This document shows, piece after piece, positions 1-4,723 of a stretch of 5,672 nt of DNA. Positions within the stretch are counted from its first letter, which is position 1. Each line of letters starts with the position of its first letter. The stretch covers positions 1 to 5,672 of the forward strand of contig CADBQT010000128.1 in the NCBI GenBank assembly GCA_902796875.1, given 5' to 3'. Under the pieces are notes generated by a model, which was not told the origin of the DNA, made no database searches, and saw nothing but the letters and a program-made list of their open reading frames with translations. Source of the stretch: an uncultured Eubacteriales bacterium (GTDB lineage Bacteria; Bacillota; Clostridia; Peptostreptococcales; Anaerovoracaceae). The translations under genes were made by a program, and so were the position numbers.

Positions 1-821
1 TCCTTGCAGCTGGTCAGTTCCATCTTCTTCAGTTTCCGGTTGCCCTTGGCACCGCCCACACAGCGGACCAGAGCGACCTCTTCCTTGGCCTGTGTCAGAT
101 CGTGGAGGGTGTCCACGATGATCTTCTTCCGGCACTTGACCGTGCAGGTGACGCAGCCCTCGCACTTATCGTAGTCGATCTTGGCATACCGGCCGGCCAC
201 GTTCTTGCCCATGACCATCACGATGGCATCCTTGGGGCAGGACAGGGCGCAGTCGCCGCAGCCGATGCAGCCGTAGCCGCAGGTCTCCATGGTGGTCCTG
301 TCGTCCGCTTTGGACGAACAGGGGATGAAGTTGGTGGCATCCCTGGGGACCATGGTGATGATATCCTGGCAGCATCCCGTCAGACAGGCTTCGCATCCGG
401 AACACTTGTCCTTATCGATGACGATGTTGCCCGCCTCCAGCTTCATGGCGTCGAACTTGCACCGGTCGATGCAGGAGCCGATGCCCAGACAGCCGTACTG
501 GCACTCTCCGGGATTGACCCCGGCGGCCTTGGCTTCATCACAGGTCTTGCAGGTGATGAACCGCTCGGGACTTGCTGCCTCTCCGGCGCACCGGATAAAG
601 GCGACCTTCTCCTGTACGGTCACCGGCTCGACGCCCATGATCTCCGCGATCGCCGCTACGGCGTCATTGTTGCAGGCGGGACAAAGGGCAATGGATCCAC
701 CTGCGACGATGGCTTCCGCGCACGCCTGACAGGTTGGATACCCGCATCCTCCGAATCCACCGCAGTCGCCGCCCGGCAAAAGGGACAGGATCTGCTTTGC
801 TGATTCATTCATTCTCGTCAT
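1..821 (-). CDS. RnfB-like multi-cluster 4Fe-4S protein, soluble, 3' end cut by window edge
   Basis: A 273-residue N-terminal part is visible; the stop lies beyond the left edge. The protein starts directly with an RnfB-type FeS domain (LPGGDCGGFGGCGYPTC, residues 15-31, then Cys47) and has no membrane helix in front, unlike true RnfB. Next come IRCAG (76-80) and the clostridial RnfB ferredoxin signature C107-x3-C111-x5-C117-x3-C121. Further Cys sets are 140/143/146/150, 181/185/188/191/195 and 220/223/226/230, giving room for several [4Fe-4S] clusters. Family knowledge says such proteins carry electrons, in Rnf between ferredoxin and a membrane complex; here a cytoplasmic electron carrier or redox-enzyme subunit is inferred. 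From about residue 249 the sequence VALVRCVGG resembles residues 73-80, as if a second module begins. The ATG at 819-821 is chosen because GGAGGT lies 6 bases upstream; an ATG three codons later is less well placed. The family is clear; the exact partner is unknown. Confidence 0.9.
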   Translation of the reverse strand, partial: MTRMNESAKQILSLLPGGDCGGFGGCGYPTCQACAEAIVAGGSIALCPACNNDAVAAIAEIMGVEPVTVQEKVAFIRCAGEAASPERFITCKTCDEAKAAGVNPGECQYGCLGIGSCIDRCKFDAMKLEAGNIVIDKDKCSGCEACLTGCCQDIITMVPRDATNFIPCSSKADDRTTMETCGYGCIGCGDCALSCPKDAIVMVMGKNVAGRYAKIDYDKCEGCVTCTVKCRKKIIVDTLHDLTQAKEEVALVRCVGGAKGNRKLKKMELTSCK

Positions 822-827
822 TATGTT

Positions 828-833
828 ACCTCC
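828..833 (-). promoter_or_regulatory. Ribosome binding site of the RnfB-like gene
   Basis: On the minus strand GGAGGT stands 6 bases before the ATG at 819-821. It is a perfect Shine-Dalgarno core at ideal spacing, fixes the start codon, and suggests strong translation. Confidence 0.9.
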
Positions 834-873
834 ATGTGCAACAGACTATGTTTTTAACTTGCTTAAAGTATTT

Positions 874-893
874 TGTATACAGCCTGTCTACAG
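874..893. repeat. Operator-like direct repeat TGTNTACAG, 11-bp period
   Basis: TGTATACAG (874-882) and TGTCTACAG (885-893) are identical but for one base and are spaced 11 bp, about one helical turn. TGTATACA is itself a perfect palindrome. The pair covers the inferred start point and touches the -10 element of the candidate promoter of the RnfB-like gene, where a repressor would act. No known regulator is assigned to this motif; function is inferred only from position and pattern. Confidence 0.4.
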
Positions 894-919
894 TTTAACA
901 CTCTCTTTTCTGCCGTCAA
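892..919 (-). promoter_or_regulatory. Candidate sigma-A promoter for the RnfB-like gene
   Basis: On the minus strand TTGACG (914-919) is followed after 16 bases by TAAACT (892-897), with TGT just before the -10 as in an extended -10 element. Transcription would begin near 885, leaving an untranslated leader of about 64 bases. The -10 matches the consensus at only four of six positions. A TATACA at 875-880 is a weaker alternative without a good -35. The location between an upstream terminator and a strong ribosome binding site supports a promoter in this gap. Confidence 0.4.
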
Positions 920-1008
920 CCATTTCTCCTCAAAAATCATGTTCTTTTTTCTGTCCAAGTTAGACCTGTTTAACCCCGTATTTTCAACGGTTTTCAGAGA
1001 CCAGAGAA

Positions 1009-1037
1009 AAGACGCCCTTCCCTGGGAAAGACGTCTT
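1009..1037 (-). terminator. Rho-independent terminator of the antiporter operon
   Basis: The minus-strand RNA folds AAGACGUCUUUCC against GGAAGGGCGUCUU with a CAG loop: 13 consecutive pairs, two of them G-U wobbles, followed by UUCUC. The hairpin begins 23 bases after the antiporter stop codon. The trailing U-tract is short and interrupted by C, so efficiency may be moderate. It separates this unit from the RnfB-like gene downstream. Confidence 0.8.
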
Positions 1038-1060
1038 AGGAGCAGTTTGTTAATTATTCA

Positions 1061-3364
1061 TCAATCTTTCAGCATGTCGTCGGCGATGAGTCGGTTGATC
1101 ATATCGCTTCCTCCCATGAGCCAGACCAGGTCTCCACGGTTGATCACCGTCTCTATATCCGGGTTGAATATGGGCAGGTCTCCCCTCTCGATCCCGATGA
1201 TGGTCGCCTTGTATTTGGGCCGGATGCCGCAGTTCTTGATGGACTTGCGAACGAACTCCGAGCTGCCGTCGATCTCCAGAGGCAGACAGGTCAGCCGGCT
1301 CTCCTCCGGCACGTGGTAGAAGTTCTGCCCGTAGATGTATTCCTTCAGACGGATATCCTTTCGCTCCGTGTACTCGATGCAGTGATCCTTGGAAAGAAGC
1401 ATGGTGCAGGCGTCGATCTCGTCCTGACTGCCCATCATGTGGAGGAGATCTCCCTTCTTTACCTCGTCATCCTTGGTGGGCATGTTGATCACCTCATCGT
1501 CCCGGATGATCCGGATGATGGTCACCTTAAAGGCCCGACTGCTGGCAAAATCCAGGATGGTCTTCCGCTCGTCCGTATCGGTGACCCGGAATTCCGCCAC
1601 CATCATGGATTCGTTGAGCCACCGGGGACGTCCCTTCTCCCCCCGCTCCTTCTTCTGTCTGGCCAGGGTGTGCTCGGCGAAGTTGGCGATGAACCGCATC
1701 TCCATGTTGATGGTTACGCCGGTGATCCACTCGGACCGGACGATGAGAATGATGGGGACCGCTGCGATGAGCACCAGCACCGGGAAAGGGATCCGAAACA
1801 GTTCCCGCAGGACCAGGGCGATGAAGCAGGCCGGGATCAGCACCCGGACCGCCTTCAGGGTGATCAGGGGCAGATGGTTCGCCCGATGCTTGGTCCACAG
1901 CTTGACGAAGAGCCCCGTATCCACCCCGTGCATGAAGTTGATAAAGGGGATCATGACCAGGATCAGCACCCCGGCCGTCGCTGCCTTTGCACCGAAGTCG
2001 GAATCGATGGCCTTCTCCATCACCGGCTGGAAATACTCCGTTCCCGCGTAGTAGATGGTGAACATGAAGAGAGAGCAGATGAGGGTCCGGATGGCCACCT
2101 TTCGCGTAAAGGCAAGCCAGTCCTCGTCCATGGACCGGCGATTCTGATCCTCCGAAGTATTTCTCCTGAGGAAGATCCGCAGTTTTTTCGGCAGATGCCG
2201 GTCAAGGAACCGGTATTCCCGCTCGGAGTTCTTGATGAACAAGGGCGTCAAAAATGAAGTGATCACCGACACGCACACGATAATGGGATAGATATGTTCG
2301 CTGATCACGTGAAGGCTCATGCCCAGAGTGGCGACGATGAAGGAAAACTCACCGATCTGCACCATGGAGGATCCGCCCCGCACCGCCGTGTGAAGGGTCT
2401 GACCGGACAGGAGGAATCCTAAGGTCGCAAAGGTCTTCTGCCCCACGATGGTCACCGCGCTGAGAAGAAGGATGGGCCCCAGGTATTTCACCAGCAGGTC
2501 CGGCTGGATCAGCATGCCCACGGATACGAAAAAGATGGCCCCGAAGAGATCCTTGATGGGTTCCACCAGCCACTGGATCCGCTCGCCCCGGACCGTTCCC
2601 GCCAGGATCGAGCCGGCCATGAAGGCGCCCAGAGCGGAGGAAAATCCGATCCGATTGGCGATGAGCACCATGAGGAAACAGATCCCCAGGGACAGCACCA
2701 CCAGAAGCTCATCGTTGATCAGTCCGGATACCCGCTTCAGAAGGGACGGGATCACGTAGATGCCGAGCAGGAGCCAGATCACCAGATAGATCATGAGGAG
2801 GCCGATCTCTTTTCCCATAGCCAGGCCGGAAACGTTCTGGCTGACGGAGATGGTGGACAGGACCACCAGCATGAAGATCCCGGCGATGTCCTCGATGACC
2901 AGGGCCCCCAGGACCATCTGGCCGAAGTCCTTTTTCTTCAGATCGTACTCCTCGAAGGCTTTCAATATGATCATGGTGGACGACATGGAAAGCATGCCTC
3001 CCAGGAAAATGCAGTCCATCTTGGCCCATCCCAGAGCGTGACCCACGCCGGTGCCGATGAAGAGCATGGCCGTCATCACCGTGACGGCGATGGTAAAGGC
3101 GCTTCCACCCACCGTGGCGATCTTGCGAAAGCTGAATTCCAGCCCCAATCCGAACATGAGAAAAATCACACCGATGTCGGCCCAGACACTGATATGGGTC
3201 TGTTCCACGACCGTCGGCAGGTAGATGAAATTGGGACTGATGAGAAATCCGGCGACGATATACCCCAGTACCACCGGCTGTTTCAGTTTCCGGAAGATCA
3301 GCGTTACCACAGCGGCAACGATGAGGATCAGCGCCAGATCGGTCACGAGATGGTCAAGATGCAT
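1061..3364 (-). CDS. CPA2-family cation:proton antiporter with extra membrane region and two TrkA-C-like domains
   Basis: A 767-residue inner-membrane protein. Residues 1-378 form the CPA2 (KefB/Na+-H+ exchanger) core with family landmarks: LGYIVAGFLISP (33-44), FLMFGLGLEF (68-77), SMSST (126-130), VIEDIAGI with the conserved Asp159 (156-163), SSALGAFMAG (242-251), FFVSVGM (278-284) and QIGEFSFIV (336-344). A charged stretch (380-420) leads to a second hydrophobic region (about 424-543) with three or four more helices. The cytoplasmic tail carries two TrkA-C/RCK_C-like units (about 588-657 and 675-762), each with a KKGDLL or NRGDLV turn; no RCK_N Rossmann domain is present. The likely role is K+ or Na+ exchange for protons, gated by a ligand on the tail; the ion is not decidable here. 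The start is the ATG at 3362-3364, with AAAGGA 6 bases before it; a GTG at 3379 would add five residues but has a poor binding site. The CDS overlaps the upstream cpaE-like gene by 11 bases and ends before a terminator. Confidence 0.92.
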   Translation of the reverse strand: MHLDHLVTDLALILIVAAVVTLIFRKLKQPVVLGYIVAGFLISPNFIYLPTVVEQTHISVWADIGVIFLMFGLGLEFSFRKIATVGGSAFTIAVTVMTAMLFIGTGVGHALGWAKMDCIFLGGMLSMSSTMIILKAFEEYDLKKKDFGQMVLGALVIEDIAGIFMLVVLSTISVSQNVSGLAMGKEIGLLMIYLVIWLLLGIYVIPSLLKRVSGLINDELLVVLSLGICFLMVLIANRIGFSSALGAFMAGSILAGTVRGERIQWLVEPIKDLFGAIFFVSVGMLIQPDLLVKYLGPILLLSAVTIVGQKTFATLGFLLSGQTLHTAVRGGSSMVQIGEFSFIVATLGMSLHVISEHIYPIIVCVSVITSFLTPLFIKNSEREYRFLDRHLPKKLRIFLRRNTSEDQNRRSMDEDWLAFTRKVAIRTLICSLFMFTIYYAGTEYFQPVMEKAIDSDFGAKAATAGVLILVMIPFINFMHGVDTGLFVKLWTKHRANHLPLITLKAVRVLIPACFIALVLRELFRIPFPVLVLIAAVPIILIVRSEWITGVTINMEMRFIANFAEHTLARQKKERGEKGRPRWLNESMMVAEFRVTDTDERKTILDFASSRAFKVTIIRIIRDDEVINMPTKDDEVKKGDLLHMMGSQDEIDACTMLLSKDHCIEYTERKDIRLKEYIYGQNFYHVPEESRLTCLPLEIDGSSEFVRKSIKNCGIRPKYKATIIGIERGDLPIFNPDIETVINRGDLVWLMGGSDMINRLIADDMLKD

Positions 3365-4409
3365 TTCCGATCCTTTCACTGGTCGATTTCTTACATCTAT
3401 TATTGTACCATATCCTGTCGGCTAATGCATGGATATCTTCGGCGGCGGAGACCCACTCCCTGCCGGATGAGACGGGAGCCTCTCCTTCGCCGGTCCAAAG
3501 AAAGATCCCCTTCAGCTCTTCCTCGATCCCCTCGCTGGCAAGGCAGGACGTAAACCTTCCAAACCGCTTCGGCTCCCAGGATCGTCCGCAGATGCAGATC
3601 CGGTCCGCCGCGGAAAGGGCCGCCACAGCGCTTTCGCCGAAGCAGTTTCCCGTGTCCATGAGGATCACGTCGTACCGACCGCTTCCCATGACGGCCGACA
3701 AAAGATGGTCCATCTCCTGGCGTCCAAGGCCGGGCAGAGGGTTTCTTCCGGCGGAAGGCGCCAGGGCTTCCAGTCCGTATCCGTCCCGGATCACGTACCC
3801 TTCCAGGAGAGGCAGCTGACCGGACCTGCCGCCGTGAAAGAGATGATAGAGGAATTCTCCCACACCGCCTTTTTCTTCGTCCGTAAGTTCCTCCCCGGCC
3901 TCCATGGCATCCAGGGAAAGGTACAGGGTCCTCTTGCCGAAGAAACGAACCAGTTCTCTTCCCATGGACCGAGCCAGACCGGTGCATCCCGCCCCTCCCT
4001 GCCAGGAGGTAAAGGCGATCAGACGAACCTTTTCCGGCCGGATCGCCACGGTCTTTCGTCCGGTGAGCCGGGAGAGGATACGGAAGATCTCCGCCGTCAT
4101 GGCGCTTCCCCGGTCGTATTTGTACAGACAAAAAGATCCGGCTCCGGAAGGATCCTCCCTTTCGGGCCGTCTCCTTTCCGTCAGCCAGATCACATTTCCT
4201 TCGTAAAGCTTTTGGATCTCTTCCCCGTCCCAGAGGATCAGGTCATACGCCTCCCGAAACCGCCATCCCGCGGCCCGCCAGCGGCGAAGCATAGGGTCTT
4301 TTCCCATCAGTTCCAGAACGAATCCCCGGTGACATTCCTGAAGGGCTGCCGCCAGCGCTCTGCCGTAGTGGGCATCGTCGGTAACGATGCAAAGCCTGAT
4401 CTTTTCCAT
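3354..4409 (-). CDS. CpaE/MinD-like protein with receiver-like N-terminus and degenerate P-loop
   Basis: A 351-residue soluble protein. Residues 1-75 resemble a response-regulator (pseudo-receiver) fold: IRLCIVTDD (4-12) as first strand with acidic residues, and YDLILWDGEE (55-64) as the strand with the usual Asp position. Residues 128-335 resemble a SIMIBI/ParA-MinD domain: a P-loop position at FTSWQGGAGCTGLA (133-146), a LYLSLDAME strand (162-170) with Asp167, and a Walker B-like YDVILMDTG (246-254). This order is that of CpaE/TadZ, which place type IV-like pili. The P-loop normally reads KGGxGK[ST]; here both Lys are replaced (Gln137 and Cys142), so ATP hydrolysis is doubtful and a binding or scaffold role is inferred. 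No tad or flagellar genes are in view. The start ATG has AGGGGG four bases upstream, and a strong promoter lies at 4462-4490. The stop is inside the antiporter start region. The fold assignment is fairly sure, the function is not. Confidence 0.75.
   Translation of the reverse strand: MEKIRLCIVTDDAHYGRALAAALQECHRGFVLELMGKDPMLRRWRAAGWRFREAYDLILWDGEEIQKLYEGNVIWLTERRRPEREDPSGAGSFCLYKYDRGSAMTAEIFRILSRLTGRKTVAIRPEKVRLIAFTSWQGGAGCTGLARSMGRELVRFFGKRTLYLSLDAMEAGEELTDEEKGGVGEFLYHLFHGGRSGQLPLLEGYVIRDGYGLEALAPSAGRNPLPGLGRQEMDHLLSAVMGSGRYDVILMDTGNCFGESAVAALSAADRICICGRSWEPKRFGRFTSCLASEGIEEELKGIFLWTGEGEAPVSSGREWVSAAEDIHALADRIWYNNRCKKSTSERIGNAS
3371..3376 (-). promoter_or_regulatory. Ribosome binding site of the antiporter, inside the upstream gene
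   Basis: AAAGGA on the minus strand lies 6 bases before the ATG at 3362-3364 and within the last codons of the cpaE-like gene. It favours the ATG over the in-frame GTG at 3379, and its placement before an 11-base gene overlap suggests translational coupling. Confidence 0.65.
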
Positions 4410-4451
4410 GGTTCCCCCTGTCCGGTATTATCTCTTCCTTCCCGGTCTCTT

Positions 4452-4492
4452 GATTAACATTATTTTACATTATATACATTTATTTGTCAATC
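4452..4492. repeat. Inverted repeat and phased ACATT repeats over the promoter
   Basis: GATTAACA (4452-4459) and TGTCAATC (4485-4492) are inverted repeats matching at 7 of 8 positions, with arm centres 33 bp apart, about three helical turns; they enclose the -10 and include the -35. Between them ACATT recurs at 4457, 4467 and 4476, close to one turn apart, and ACATTAT occurs twice with a 10-bp period. These could be binding sites for a regulator, but AT-rich promoter DNA gives such patterns by chance fairly easily. Confidence 0.35.
4462..4490 (-). promoter_or_regulatory. Near-consensus sigma-A promoter for the cpaE-like/antiporter operon
   Basis: On the minus strand a perfect TTGACA (4485-4490) is followed after exactly 17 bases by TAAAAT (4462-4467). 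The surrounding AT-rich gap contrasts with the GC-rich genes. Transcription would start near 4455, giving a leader of about 45 bases before the ATG at 4407-4409. The -35 element begins 24 bases after the copA stop codon, so the operon can be expressed independently of copper export. Confidence 0.75.
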
Positions 4493-4513
4493 TGGGAGAA
4501 CATGGTTTATCGA

Positions 4514-4723
4514 CTATTCCACCGACAGGACCTTGTAGTCCTTTTCCTCCACGGCAGCGGTCAGCGCCTCGTCGGTCACTTCCCCGCTTATCTCTACTAC
4601 GGCTTTATCCTCCTCGTGGCTCACCTCCGCAACAGACACACCCTCCACGGCCTCCAGCGCCTTCCTGACGGTGGCCTCGCAGTGGGGACACATCATGCCT
4701 TCGATGTTCATGGTCTTTTTCAT
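4514..4723 (-). other. CopZ-like HMA module inside copA with a possible internal start
   Basis: The last 69 residues of the ATPase begin with ATG (4721-4723) and equal a free-standing CopZ in length. They hold the MxCxxC copper-binding motif (Met-Cys-Pro-His-Cys at module residues 11-15) and a beta-alpha-beta-beta-alpha-beta pattern ending in DYKVLSVE. The ATG follows a purine-rich stretch with GAGAG about nine bases upstream, which could act as a weak ribosome binding site. Fusion as a C-terminal domain is certain from the open frame; separate production of a small copper chaperone is only a possibility. Confidence 0.5.

Noticed and set aside
102..803. A 233-codon plus-strand open frame opposite the RnfB-like gene
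   Set aside because: It is antisense to a gene with conserved cysteine motifs and a strong ribosome binding site; its translation is low in recognisable motifs and reflects GC-rich codon bias.
1313..2257. A 314-codon plus-strand open frame opposite the antiporter
   Set aside because: Its Asp/His/Arg/Gly-rich translation is typical of antisense to membrane-protein codons; no family resemblance, and no promoter or binding site was seen.
3365..3379. GTG at 3377-3379 as the antiporter start
   Set aside because: No good Shine-Dalgarno before it, whereas AAAGGA sits at ideal distance before the ATG at 3362-3364.
3705..4457. A 250-codon plus-strand open frame opposite the cpaE-like gene
   Set aside because: No conserved motif; it runs through the promoter region of the opposite gene and is best explained as a shadow.
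4462..4490. CopY-type copper operator (TACANNTGTA) near copA
   Set aside because: Only half-site-like TACATT or TGTATA strings occur in AT-rich DNA; no full motif is present, and the promoter here drives the next gene rather than copA.
4493..4513. Intrinsic terminator directly after copA
   Set aside because: No GC-rich hairpin with a U-tract could be built between the stop codon and the next promoter. The only long inverted repeat (4452-4492) has a 25-base loop and AT-rich arms, so it fits an operator better.
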